Assembly: GCF_028858725.1 (NCBI RefSeq)
Contig: NC_084772.1
Location: forward strand, 13,523,048-13,587,047
Direction of reading: 5' to 3'
Source of the DNA: Colius striatus
Taxonomy: Eukaryota; Chordata; Aves; Coliiformes; Coliidae
DNA: 64,000 nt
In this document: positions 1 to 13,300 of the stretch, piece after piece
How the letters are laid out: the number at the start of each line of letters is the position of its first letter
How positions within the stretch are numbered: the stretch's first letter is position 1
Notes under the pieces: model-generated
Database searches by the model: none
What the model was told of the DNA's origin: nothing
What the model saw: only the letters and a program-made list of their open reading frames with translations
Position numbers and translations under genes: made by a program

Positions 1-3000
1 AACCTTGTAGGAATGGGATGCTGAAATCTGTAAAGGTTCAGATTAGTCCTCCTTTCTCACACTAGGCCCTCAGATATGCAATCTCTATGTATTTGTGCAT
101 GTAGAAATTACAGTAAGTTGTGACCTGTGCACAGACTTAAAAAGGTCAATTAAAGTATAAGATATGTTTGGAATAACAGTGTAATAACTGTTGTAGGAAG
201 GTATGTTTTCATGCTATGTATGTTCAGTTTTGTCAGCCTTAGTTCAAGTTTATCGTACACTCCTATAATAAGGTGCAAACTGCCAACAATAGAAGCTTCT
301 AAAACTATAATTAGAATGGATTTGACATTTTCATCTCTTCTTAGTCAATTCCTTCTTACTCTCCACTTGTTACTTTAGTTTTGTTTATTCATGCCTCATC
401 TATCTCACATTTTTATATTTATTTCATTGTTAAGCCTTCCACATTGATCTGTGTAGTTTCTGCTTCAATATAAGGAAGATAGGAATAGTGTGTCCAATGT
501 CCTTTTGCTTAAATGTGCTACTCTTTCTTTTTATGATAGCTTGTGATGTTTGGGCTGAATGTGCTGGGGGGAACTGGATTCTTTCCCGATGTACTTTGGA
601 AGCTAGCTGGTACACTGCATGTGTTTTTGTGTGAGCTTTCTGGTAGGAGCCACATGTATAAAAGTGGAGGATTAGAGATTCTCTGCATTCTTTGAAAGAC
701 AAGGTACTGACTCTAGAGATTTGATGCCTTATATTTCAGTCTCTGCTGTTCATAATGTGCTTTGGATTCAGAAGTCTGGCATCGGTAATGAGCTATACTT
801 TGGAAGCAGCTTCTCATCTTTTGCTTCCAAGATGTCTCTGAGATGTGAACTGAGAAAAGAGTAATGTGGGGTGCTTCTTCATAGGCTTTGTTATGTGTTT
901 CACTGTGCATCTCATCATATGATCTTAGAACTGTTTTATCTGTTTGTATTTCTTTGATTCTAGGAAAAGAGAGGAAAACTGGGAAAAAGTTTCCAATCTT
1001 CCTTAAGATAATCTTATTTTACTGTTCCTTTTTTGTTCCCCTGTGAATCATTTTGTACTATATGATAATTGCCCCTTCCTAACACAGCAGACTTCCTGGC
1101 TCTTACAGTGCTGTGGAACACAGCAGAAAAATTGATCTGCTACAAGCTGCATGTCGACTGTTATAAGTGAATTAACCACTAGTTTTCCATGAGCTTAATG
1201 GTCCCTATACACATTTGGTATTTGTCATCTTTGGGCTATTTTGAGGGTGTGCAGACACAGCAAATGCTTATATTCTATGTAGTTTTATTAATGCAACCCC
1301 CTTTTTTTCCCATTTCTTCCTTAGTTCTTGTTCTATGTCTGTAACTTTCTTGTCTCGTGGCAACTTTGTAAAAAATTCTACTTGTTCTTTTTTGTGGAAA
1401 AAAACCCAAACCCCAACAGCCCAACAATCCAAAATAAGTAAGAATGATGAGATTAGAATATAATGTAGATTAAAAAATAAAAATCAAACTTAATAGCAAT
1501 TCAAATAGCATTGAAAATAATATCTTGTCTCTTACTCAGATGAGATGCTGCACAGCTTTGTACGTGAAAATCAAAGTATAATCCCCAGCTGCAGAAGGAA
1601 ATATAACTTCTGCACTTCATAGCAAAGGAGATGAGACACTTTGAATCAGTAGTAAAAGTAGGTGTAGAAGTGTTCCTAACTGTGGGGTGGTGCTGGCTTT
1701 CTAATACAGTGGGACAGATGTTACTAATGGTGCATCTTAAAAGCTGAGGTTTGTTGACAAATTGGTGTGATTATCAAATAACTGCTGTTCAGCTGAAGGA
1801 TAGTAGTTGATTCACAAGGACCTGCAGGACATATTCTTGTATCAGAAAGGCTCTATGTATCTAAAAGGGTAGTTACAGCCTTATTTCTGCTCAGTCCCAC
1901 TGAAATGGGTAAAGCTGTCATGTAGCATTTCTGAAAAATGGGTACTGAGCTCTTGTTGTTTGTAGCGTAAAATAATGTATTATCTGGAGGGGCAACAAAG
2001 CGCAAAAAGGTAGAGATATGCAGGTAGAGATGTCATGTATGTGAGTTTTAGTGGCAATAAAAGTAGTAATTGAAAAGTGAAACAGAAATAGGTACAAAAA
2101 TAATCAGAATATTTGAAAATAGATTGTAGAAATTAGTCTGTATTCTTCTCTTTGTTTTGACAGAGAGGTTTGATTACAAATGAATTTTTACAAATGTTCA
2201 GGACATCTCTGAATGCCACGTTAGTGTTGTTCCTGGTGTATTGTTTTCTTTGTTAGCTACCTGGCCACCTGGATAGATCTGTTTCACAGAGTCAGAGCGG
2301 TGCTGTCTAACCTGAAAGGGTTCCTTTACTGTTTTGGTCTTATTTTTGTGTTGTCATTCATAACATAACCATTTCTATTCTAAAATAGTCTTTAAAAAAT
2401 CAGCTTACACTGTGATTGATAATAGCCTTTAATTTAGAGTATAACACAATCTAATTTTGTTTTGGGATATGCAGCTTTTAAAAGTGTTCTTATGTATTCC
2501 CAGAAATGAAAGTTGTCTGTTTATCAGAAAAATGTGATTAGCTGAAGTTACCTATCCAGAATCCCACATCTTTCAAATGTGCTGGATGGATGAGTTAGTG
2601 AAATTGCCTTTTAATCTCTATGGGTTAATAAATATTTTTTTATAACTAGCCACAGATATTCCTTTTTAAATTATACTTGGCAAACAGAAGATATTTAATT
2701 TTATATACAATATACATAGTTACCTTGATTGACATATTTATAACATAGAGCTTTGTGTTTACGATGAAGGTTTTATCTGTATACTGTGGACTTCATGGGT
2801 AAAATTTTAAGAAGCCAGTTAGCATATATGTGGAAGAGTATGGAAACTTAACTTTGTGAATTCAGAATGAGGACATAGGAGCATTTTAAGAAGCAATAGC
2901 CAGATCCGTATTAACAGAGTATCTGGGGTTTTTCTTATTTTTTTGATTGGGGCTGGTCCCTGCAGCTATTTTAATAACATCTGGATGTGAGTAACTGAAT

Positions 3001-6000
3001 GAAATATGACCATCTGCCTCTTCTGACTGTCACGGACTGTTGTCTAGAATATGGGAAATTTTGGGCTATTGTATTTGTTTTGCTTTGGACAAATGTCTCA
3101 ATAGACATATTTAATTAAAACCTTCATGTGTTTGAAAGAAAATACCCTCTCTTAACTAGGCTGATTTATCACTTTTGGTAACCTTTTAATCCCCAAAGTA
3201 TTATCGTCTAAATATTTGTAGTAATGTTACATTTATCCTGATGTCTACAGGTCATAGTGGTTTGGGCCAGCATCCTTTTGCTACAATTGCTACCTTCATT
3301 TTTCTACTGTTTATACTTTAATCTTCAATGTTTACTGGTTTCTACTTGTTGGATATTATGGAGGGAGAGTGTATCTTAGCACTACAGTTCATCCAGCTTT
3401 AACTCATACATCATAGTTCTGAAGTAAGAAAATAGTTTGATTTATATATTGTGGCCAATTTATTGCATTTTAAAATGATTTCTATACTTAAGACACAACA
3501 TTTATGATATAATGTAACTAATGACTTAGCTAATCACTATATCTGTCTAGACTTACTCTCTTCTGTGTTAGTGTCATTTGGAAACTATTTGTATATGTTG
3601 AAGTTTGTAAGGGTTCAGGAACCCACAATAAAATAGTATATGTATTTATTTCTCATTATGATGCTCAGTTTTGATTTGAAATTTGACACTTTGTATGTCT
3701 TTTCACAGAATTGTAAACAAATACCGAAAAACTGCTTCACCTAGGGTGCCTTCCATGTGTGGTATAAGCACTTCTCATTCACAGAGATGTAAATTTATTA
3801 AACAAGTAAACACTATTTTTGTAATGTGAGTCACTAGTGCATCTCTGGCTTCATTGTGCTTTGTTTCCACTAATAACAGTTTTATGGCTACTGTAGTCAT
3901 TGTGCACTAAATAGCAAATCTGATCTCATGGCAAATCAGAAGGCTGTATCGCTTTTGCTCTGCTCTGTCTTCAGCTGCTACCAGAAAGATGGGGAATAAA
4001 GCACATTGTTGACTTGAGCTAAAAGGTACTCCAAAGTTCTTTCCTCAAGACTTGTATAAAGAGATGCTCAGCATGAGATATATGTATCCTTCCTGCCAAT
4101 TCTGGGTCCTCTAGAAAAATGTAGCAGGTATAATGTAAACATTCTGATTCTAGATCATAACGTACGATTTATGGTGTCTGAGGAAGGAGCATCTTGATTG
4201 AAAGACTTTCTCTCTCAGGGATATATGTCCCTGTACTGACAGTTGGAAATTGTGAACAGCTCAAAAGTATTAGTTGAAGTAGTGTGTTAGAATCCCATCT
4301 CAGGCTGAGCAAAGGGGATGCAATTTTCCTTTTATTACATGAGCACAAGTCTACTGTGTAATACTCTTGTTATTTTGGTTTTGAAGTAAGAAAAATTGTA
4401 ATCTTTTGCCAAGGAAAAATCTTGCAAGCATCCTCCATGTTCAAATGCAGAAACTGACTCAGACTTTACTCAGGCAATGTTCCCCATTGACTATGGGGAC
4501 TGCAGATGAGGTACCAGTTTATATCAAATCCTGATCACAGATTTGAAGAGTATCACAAGTTAGTAGATGTTCATATAGGGACTATTTACAGCCTCAAAGC
4601 CATTTCACTTTTTTTTGTAAGTGTTCTTCAAGTTCTCAAGCTGATAAAATAGATGCTTTCCATAGAGGTACCTACCAGCTGTGATAGCTGTCTTCTCAGT
4701 ATCAACAGCTGTAACTTATGTACATACAGCATCTTCCAGCTCTATATGTGAAAGTTGTCCTGTTAATGCTTGACCAATTTCAAAGACAAAGTAACTCTAC
4801 AAGAAGACATAACCCTCAACTTGTTTTTGTACCGGTAATGACTTTTAAGAACCTTGTGTGCTTCTTTTCTGTTGGTGTTTATGCTAAACAAAACCCACAA
4901 GCTAAAGAATTGTAATGTTTTGCAATACAGAAAGCAGCCTTGTTTTTAAAATCCATACTGTTATAGCCTAACTTAAGTGGTGTATTTATCAGTTCTAAAT
5001 GTCATTTTGCTTTTCCAGTCTTTTGTATATGGGCACAATACTTTTTGTAAATTTTTTTAATTGTCTTTCTTTTTTGTTTCTGATCTTTGAAGATTTGAGC
5101 TCTATGGATTTTCATGGTACTCTTCTGATCATGTCTTCATAGTAGTAAAAGTCTGTATTTTTGTATGTAGGGAAAATAGTAGTTTTCTAACACTTATCTT
5201 GATCAATATAGTATGGAATCATTTGTGAAAGACTTCCTGTTTAATAAATGGACATATTAAAGTACTAAAACATTGTCTTCATTTGTAAAGGCAACATATA
5301 AACTCAGTATATCAAGTGTTGTGGTTGATAATCCAGTAAGTGCAGCTGCTAAATGCACTTCCTATGCAAGACAATGGCATAGGGTTAAACATCGGACCAG
5401 CCCTGTCTGAGGGGTTTTTGTGACTATGTCTCTAACATGACAAACTTCATAGATGCAGGAGTTAATGAAAAAACATGTATAAGCAGTCCTTGATGAGAGG
5501 TTATATGTAGCAGAAAGCACATGGTACTGCTTTATTGCTAAAGTGGTTGTGGTGGGATTGCTCTTGTGGAAGTTTCTCCATCTGGTACTCTGCAATGAGC
5601 TGAAATGCTAGACCTTGTGGTTTGCAGCATCACATTCCAGACTGAAAAGGAATTTGGGGGCTGAAATGCCAGAGTGAGTGGGTAATGCTCTGCTACCTCA
5701 TGGGCTGTAGTTTGCAAGTGCTGCCTTGATGCAACTGGGACTTTTTAGTATCCAGGAGTTCTAGGTGTGAGGTGAAAGCACTGAGCAGATACAGACAAGA
5801 ACTGCAGAAACCCATGGACGGTTGAATTAGTGTTGTGGAAAGATTGGAGACTATGGATGATGCTCTTAAAACACTGCCTAGGAAAAAGGTGCCTGTGGGA
5901 AGGTGGACAATGGTAGTGGTACAACAGCTTTTAGAGAAGGGCTAACGAGGAGAGTCATGTGCTTGTACATCTCATCTGTTGTGGTGTTGCATCCATTGGA

Positions 6001-8920
6001 CCTGCTTAGAGATTAAACCTTAAAGTAAGTGATGCTTTTTAAGAAACGAGAGTTAAAGTGCTGGACTTAATGCCAGATTGCTGCTGGTGGTGTTATCTGT
6101 GGGGTTCTTTGGTCAAGAGAAGCTTTGTCAGCTGTCAAGTTCAGAAAAAAGTTTTAAATACTTAACTCTTCTTTCAGTCCCCAGGGAAGGCTGTAATTGA
6201 TTTCTTATTTAATGGATCAGGCATCCAAAAGGTAGAAAAGGACAAGTATCACAGTACCAAAATGAACATAAATTGGAAGATTGACTTTTTTTTTTACTTT
6301 AAATGCTCTGGGTAGCATAGTGTTACCTTCTGACCTAGATGTGTTATAGAACAGGGTACTGTGAATTCTTCCAATGAAGGAGGAATCTGTTATAACACGA
6401 AAGTTTTGATGTAGTTGTGTTTATTTACTAAAACAAGATGATGTCTCTATCCTGTCTCAAATCAACACTGCATGCAAAAAGGTGTCCCGAGCATCTTACA
6501 AGAATCACATTCGTGGTACTTACCTACATTTCTTTTACTTCCTTAATGTCTTCCCTCTCCATGTTAAAAACAAGAGTGCAGGATGCCTAGGTGGAGCTGT
6601 TGCCTGTATGTTTACGTGTTCATGGTGATATATATCTTGTATTTGCTTTTTGGGGGCAGTTTGTATCCTAGCTTTTGGAATGAAGCCACTTTATTGGTTT
6701 TAGTCTCAGATGAGGTTGGTTACAAGCTGCCCACTCTGAGGTTTAGCTCAGCCTAGCAGCAACATGCATGACTTCACATTTATTTATGCATCTTAAAGTG
6801 CAGGTGTCAGAAACATGCACTGTTAGTATCTAGTTCCAAGTACATGCTTACTTAATGATACTAGCTGCTGATCTCTTAGCCTGGGAAGACGCAGCTATAA
6901 AATTCAGGCTTAGAAATTTGCACAATGAACACTTACCAGAAGCATAATGAATGAAAAACATCTGCTTGCTATGCAGAGCATTGAATTGTCTTCTGCTTTC
7001 CAACACACTAGGCTGGTGGAAGCATTCTTCTCAAATACCACACAGGCTGAGATACACCACTTTCCACTCAGTATCTTGGAGATTTTGTCAGTTGGAAATG
7101 TAAGACTTATGGAACTTTGACCAGTATCAGGTAAAAAGCAAAATGAAGTAATGGACAGAGAGTTAAAAGGACGTTTGAGCCTCTTATTGCAGTCAGAATC
7201 TAAAAAGGCTGCTTGGAAAAGTCTTTTGAATTCCTTAACATCACCTGTCTAAAACTGCCACGCAAGACTGAACAGTACTTCCACAGTAAAGTATAAAAGC
7301 TTTTTGACAGCAGGTGTGAGAGCTGTATTAAGTCATCCATCTGTGGTGCCAGCTGATTGTTTTCCCTTCCTGCTAGTGGCTTTGATTCACAGTGTTTAGA
7401 TGATAAGACCTCTCACTTTGTTTCTACATAGATTTGTTCCTCACTTGGGATTGGAAGCTCTCATCACTCCCTGGGTTTGTCTGCTGCTGAGTGCTGTTCA
7501 ACCAGCACAGGAATTCAAAATGGGAATAGTTGTGCTGTAGTTGCAGTGAAGACATAGATTAGCCTGTATGGGTTTTGGAAACAGCTCCTGTTTGGAACAA
7601 GGCATTATGACCCTGCTGGTACACTGAAATAAGAACTTCAGTAAGGCCTCCATGCTGCAGGTGTGGCATTACGCTTGTGTTGTGAAGCCTGAATTGCAGA
7701 GAAACCAGTGCTTCTGCTACTTGGATCTTGTCACTTGAGGAAAAACAAGCAAATAAACACCCACCCCCCCCGCCCCAACCCAGAAGACTTCCTCCACCCT
7801 GCAGCAGACTCTGAGCTGAGTGCAATAATGCTCTCGGGCAATGAACAGAAGGCTGAGTCAGCCTCCCCCTCAAATCAGAATTGGCTTTAATTATTCTTAA
7901 TTGAATTCTGTTACTGAAATTAAGTTCATAAAATACAGAAATGTATTCTGTCATGGGAACAGATCTTTTAAAATAAAATGCACAAGTGCTTGACCCTGGG
8001 AGCAGACTGGTTAGAAATAAATGAAATCATTACATACTTGAATGCTAATAATGAAATTCTCTGGACTGGCAATTCACTGTATGCCTGCAAAAATAGCCCT
8101 GAAGTGACTAATAGGCAATTTTATTTGCCTCTTCTGTTACTTTAAGAGTATTCCAATGTGAAAAAAAATACTAGAGAAACCTTAGCAGATTTGAGGTTAC
8201 AACATGTCTGTGAAGGGTAAACCCAAAGGGGATTGTTGTTTACAGTGTTGTTAGTTGCCAAGTAAGAGCACTGTATCTCCTATGTCTACTAAGACTTATT
8301 CTTGGTTAACTTGTTTCATGCTTATGTGCTAAAGATGAAGTTTCTCCTTGGTAGTCGTGTATGAGCACTAGTGCTTGGTCTGCAGTGCTGGCTCTGTGCT
8401 GCTCTCTGCTCCTCAGCATACCACGTCCTGCCTGAAGGCAGTAAAAGTAAGTCTTTAAGACACCCAACACATCTATTAAAAGAGGTTTAATCCAGTATGG
8501 TTTCTAAATATTAACCATGTACTAGTTTCCAGCTGTGACATGCAGTACATATTTTAATTAAAAAAAGAGTAATACAAAACAATTGAATATAAAAATGAGC
8601 CCAAGTCCCCTGACGTCACAGTGCGTCCAGTAGAATATGACAACAGAAAAGAGCAAAAAGTGTCATTTCATACAGGAAAATGTCCAAAAAGCTCTTTCTC
8701 ATAAAAGCAAAGGTGGTTTGTCACACGTAGAAGCAACCATTTGTTTTGCTTTCTCAGTGGTGTGGAAAGAGGAGATACCAGAGCTGCACGTTGGGCCCCT
8801 CTGGCCATGGCCAGCACCTTCCCCAGCACCTGCTCTCTGTTTGGTACCGTGTGTCTGCTGTTAGCAGCCAGCTGCTAGCAGGGACCTGGAACCCAAGCCA
8901 TGACCTTGTTCCAAAGGAAA
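1..8920. other. Gene-free stretch; possible 3' UTR of a plus-strand neighbour
   Basis: No exon or conserved protein stretch is recognisable here on either strand. The sequence is AT-rich, unique-looking and without obvious transposon ends. An AATAAA-type signal on the plus strand near 5241 is preceded by about 5 kb of UTR-like AT-rich sequence. In other vertebrates CMTM4 lies tail-to-tail with CMTM3, so the first 5 kb could be the CMTM4 3' UTR. That is inferred from synteny alone; the characteristic CMTM4 C-terminal exon is not present in the window. 5.3-8.9 kb shows nothing beyond short C-rich and A-rich runs, such as the C-run near 7765. Confidence 0.3.
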
Positions 8921-8926
8921 TCTGTC

Positions 8927-8932
8927 TTTATT
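8927..8932 (-). promoter_or_regulatory. Candidate CMTM3 polyadenylation signal
   Basis: An AATAAA hexamer on the minus strand lies about 1.4 kb past the CMTM3 stop codon. It would give a plausible 3' UTR, but other weaker hexamers cannot be excluded and no transcript evidence is available here. Confidence 0.3.
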
Positions 8933-9935
8933 GATTTATCCCTGATGTTCATTTACTCTGTTAGTACCGTCTGCTCTCAGTTTAATTACTTTTTTGTTAA
9001 GGCCACCTGTTCCGGTACTATATTAATTTAAGTGTCTTTAGGTTTCTTTGAAGTAGACCTACCTGATGCCATATGCAAGGAGCATGTCATGCTTTTTCCA
9101 AGCAGTATGCATTTAGGTGCACATAAATATTTCAAGGTAGGTTCTGCTACCTGGGAAAATGCCTTCTTGCAAACTCAGAAGGCTTTTCCCCCAGAATATT
9201 GGACCATGACATAAATCATGTCTTTCCAGAGGAAGAGAACCCATAACAAAACAAAAAACCCAACGAAACTGAAAACCACACGTCTCAAAAAGAGAGTCTA
9301 GGGAAATTAATTTCATTGCAGACATTAGTTTGGAGGGTTTTTTGCCTTTTCACAGTGGGAAGGGTGCATTGCCCTCCTGGGGCCCAGCTATCCTGAGTTT
9401 TCCAGAGGGTCGTCTGCTTTGTGAAGTCAGCGGACTGAGCCCAGCGCCACCTCTCCCAGGAGGACCAGTGTGTGCAACACAGCATGAGATCAGTGCTGTC
9501 TTGCACACAAATACTGTCAGGCTGTGTATGCAGGTGCTGTTGGATGGTATTTAGCAAACCTTCCTTACCTGTGTGTGCAAACACGCCCAGGGGCTTCCAC
9601 ACAAATGGCAGGAAAGGGGCTGGTTAGACCATGCCTCATCTGTTCTATTTCTTTTCTGTGGTGAAACTGCAGAAACTGGGATGTGACTCCATCCAAGCAG
9701 CTTAAAAAAGTGATAGTGAATGTTTGATGAGCCAGCTCCCCTGTGGCACAATCATACTTTGAGGTTTGTTCTTGCTGCAGATTTCCAGTTGTCACTTGTT
9801 GCAGATAGGCAGTAGATATAACTGTATTGAAACCAACATGTTAACTATAATCTATGCCTTCAGTTCTTGAGATAGTGGAATATTCAAGCTTCAGATAAAG
9901 AAATACTGTTAGTCAATTAAGAAAAATACAAATAA

Positions 9936-9960
9936 AGGAGAGGCATTCTGAGCCTCTCCT
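9936..9960. repeat. Short perfect inverted repeat in the presumed CMTM3 3' UTR
   Basis: A 9-bp arm containing GGAGAGGC is followed by a 7-nt spacer and its exact complement containing GCCTCTCC. In RNA this would form a GC-rich stem-loop. It sits about 420 bp past the CMTM3 stop codon, inside the presumed 3' UTR on the minus strand. Confidence 0.5.
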
Positions 9961-10372
9961 CCTTGGCACAGGAAAAAGTATAAAAGCTATAAGGGTTAAA
10001 GATCTGGAGTTAAGAAAGCATATCAAAAGCTCTGCTTATACATTTAAAATGCTCTGTTCCCATTCACTCAGTACATTGTAGTGCCGAGTAAGGAGGAGCA
10101 GGGGAGAAATGAGATGTGCTGTTTGGATACAGACTTCTGTGACAGGTTGAACTACTGTAAAATCCATAGTTCTAACAGAGTATGTAATGATGTTGGGAAT
10201 AGTGTCCTTTTCCAGATCACTGCCCTGTCTACGCTTTGGTGACTCCATGAACAGTGAGATGGAAAGAGGATACCAAGGCTGAAATAAAGGAGATATTTCA
10301 ATTGGCAGTGCATTCAGCAAAGAGGAAAGTGCTTGATCATCTTCCCTTCACGCTTGGTTGGTGTTTGGTTCT

Positions 10373-13300
10373 TCAGTCTGAGTCAGAATCAGAGTCCTCA
10401 TCTGAAATTTAAAACAAGGAACACTAGTGAAAAGGAAACTGGCAATCTCCACGTCAGCATTAGCTCTTGCTGGGAGAGATGTGTCTGCTTCCAAGAACAA
10501 GGCATATTTAGGAAAAGGCTTGTACAACTGTTCTCACCAATGTGATGGAGATTTAAATGGTATTTCAAAGGAATTAAGAAATACTGCCCAGAGGCACATA
10601 GACCACTACGACGTAGGTTACAGTTCAGATGAAAGAAGTTGCAGAGCTATTCTTGTTAAGAGAGGAAGTGCTGAAGACATGCTTCCTGTACTAGAATATT
10701 GCTGTTTGCTGTGGGTCGTGGTCACGCACTGCCAGTTAAACGTGTCTGAAAGCCAGAAGCATTAACATGTTAAGAAATCCCAATAGGCCTATAGAGGAAC
10801 ATCTTACCCAAACTCTAGACTCTGCTTGCAAGGAAGCAAGGGATTTCTGACCTCAGCAGTTGAGTCCCAGTGCGAACATGCGTTTGGTACTGGAGAAATT
10901 GAGTGCTGTGGGGCAGAGCCCTTCTAGCACAGTCAAATCATCGACACAAGGCTGCACGACTCCATATTTGTAAGTTTATCCATTTCTCTCTCCATCTCCA
11001 GGGAAATTAGATGTAATCTTTAGCCTAATTTTATACTCTTGTCACCTGATCTTCTTCTGAGGTCAGTTCAGTTTGTGGGGGATAAAGTTTTTAGTCTTAA
11101 CAGTCTGTTTCCTTTGATCTGTTCCTTTATTTCTTCGTCTCTCTCTTTGGCCTACAGCTTGCAAAACATTTAAGAGTTTTCTAAAGGATCTAAAAAAGAC
11201 ATTGCTGTATACCTTCCTGGATTCTATACATGGCTTGGGTGTTTGTTTCTGATGGGTTTTGTGGGGATTTTTGTTTCTTTTTAAGTGTGAGTAAATCTTT
11301 TTCACCTGTGTGAGTGCAATGAGTAGTGGCATGGTGGGGATGTCAGGTTTGGGCTCCTGAGTACTGCAGAACAGCTACCGGTGTCCTGGTGACTTGAAAT
11401 TGGTTTGAACTTCCAACAGCAGTTCCCTATTTATTTTTGTCTAAATGGATCTGCCTGATTTGAGGTAGAATGTACCTTCTATATTAGAAAGGACTTTGAT
11501 AACAATCTTGTTAACTTTATGCTGTGTGGCCCTTGAATTTCAAGGCCCTTTGCCCACAGAGGATCAAAGCCTGACCCTGAATAAGTAATCAAGATAAAGT
11601 GATGATAAAGAGAAAAGCACTATTTGACATAAAAGACTGTGGACTAATGGATGTTAATGATTAAGTTATGGAAAAAGTAAGGTTTGTTTCTAAAGTATTG
11701 CATCTTGATGGGAAGAAAAAAGTCTGTGCTGCACAAGAATTTCTATAATTGGATTTAGGAGCTTTCAAAGGCACAAAACTCTGAGAAACTTCACATTCCT
11801 GGCTTCCTAGTTACCTTTATAAATTGCTGAAATAACAACTGTTTTTTAAGGTTAAGCAGCTTCGTAATTCAGCATATCTGTGGCATGCAAAATCAAGGTA
11901 GGCAAGAATGGAAACTGCTGTTACTGAGTGCTCCTGCTCCCCTGTGAAGGGTGAAATGGAGAAGAAAATCTCAAGTTACACGCTTGTGTAACTCAACTGG
12001 GGGATTTTGCCTACCTTCTGACTTGCGCCTCTCGGGGGAATCGGAACCACCTTGCCCTTGCTTGAGAAAAGTGACCAGGTCGTTGAAGGTTATGTAGAAA
12101 TCAATGGCATACACGATTGTGGCTATAAATCCAAACACCTACAATGGCAAAAGAATACTTTAACAACAGGTCATGGCCATCAATGACAAACCAAAACAAG
12201 CTGACACAGGAAAATATCTTAAAGAAAACTTGGGCTTGACTTTTTTTGGCCTGTGCCTTTCTAAAAAGACAGGGAAGGAATATATCTCCCGGTCCATTGG
12301 CATCAACCGAAGTACAGCTATTCTGAAAGCCTCTGTAGTGATCCTTGCAGTTGCTCTATTGGATGTGTCCTTAGTCCTTCCCTAAGCTACATTCATCCCT
12401 CTTTGGCCCTGGGCATGTTCTGAGCATCAGCATTGCCCTGTGCTGGGAGCTACAGGAGAAGGTAACACCTGCACTCCACCATCCCAGAGCAACTCTGCCA
12501 CCAAGATCTCATCTCTGTTTCTCTGATTTTTTTTTTTTTACTGGTTTGCAAGGAGACATTTCTATTGCAGAGTCAACTAGATCAAGATAAAATGATTCTG
12601 GAGTTAGCGATTTAGTGTCTGAAGCAGCGGCAGCATGGCAAGAGGTGGCTGGTTTTCAGTCCAAGAAGCCAGGGTAAATGCTGTGCTGCATTGCTCCATC
12701 TCTAAATGGACTGACAAAGCAAGCTCTTTGTTTGGCAATTGCATGTGTCTTGGGATGGTTTGGGAAGGGTTGCTGGTTAATGCTACTGGGTATTGTTCCT
12801 CCTAAGCTTTTAAAATTATTATGCAAATGTTATTTATGTTGCATACATTATTGATGCTTAGAGTCAAGTTGCAGAGGGAAGAGCTGTATCATATTTCTGA
12901 ATACAAAATGCTGATGACAAAGGCTCTCTCCTGGGCAGGCCATATACTGGTGGGTAAAATAACAGTATTTTTGTTTCAACTCATACAAGTAAAATGAAGC
13001 AGCAGAGGCAGGTGGTTGAAATTACTTAATTTAGATTGTCCTTAGTTACAGGATTGAGTTCTGTTTTTTAGTTATTACTCTTCCCTCTATTCAAGGATTG
13101 TGATGTTCTTTGCACGGAGAGAGAAGTTTAAATTCCCTGTATAGCTGGTAAATTAAAAATCACAATAGGTGCCTTCCCCAAGTTGTACAGTTAACATTGA
13201 GCAGCACTGTTAGGATAAAGATACTATTGATGGATTCAAAACCTGCTTTTCTAAATAGCTGACCATTTTTTCCTTGCTTTTGGCAAATCTAATTCTCAGT

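Noticed and set aside
1-5300. A CMTM4 coding exon at the left end
   Set aside because: Synteny predicts CMTM4 here, but no sequence matching its conserved C-terminus or membrane segments was found; only a possible 3' UTR remains.
8611-8618. Perfect CRE palindrome TGACGTCA
   Set aside because: It is far from any recognised promoter in this window (just past the presumed 3' end of CMTM3), and an 8-bp match alone is weak evidence.
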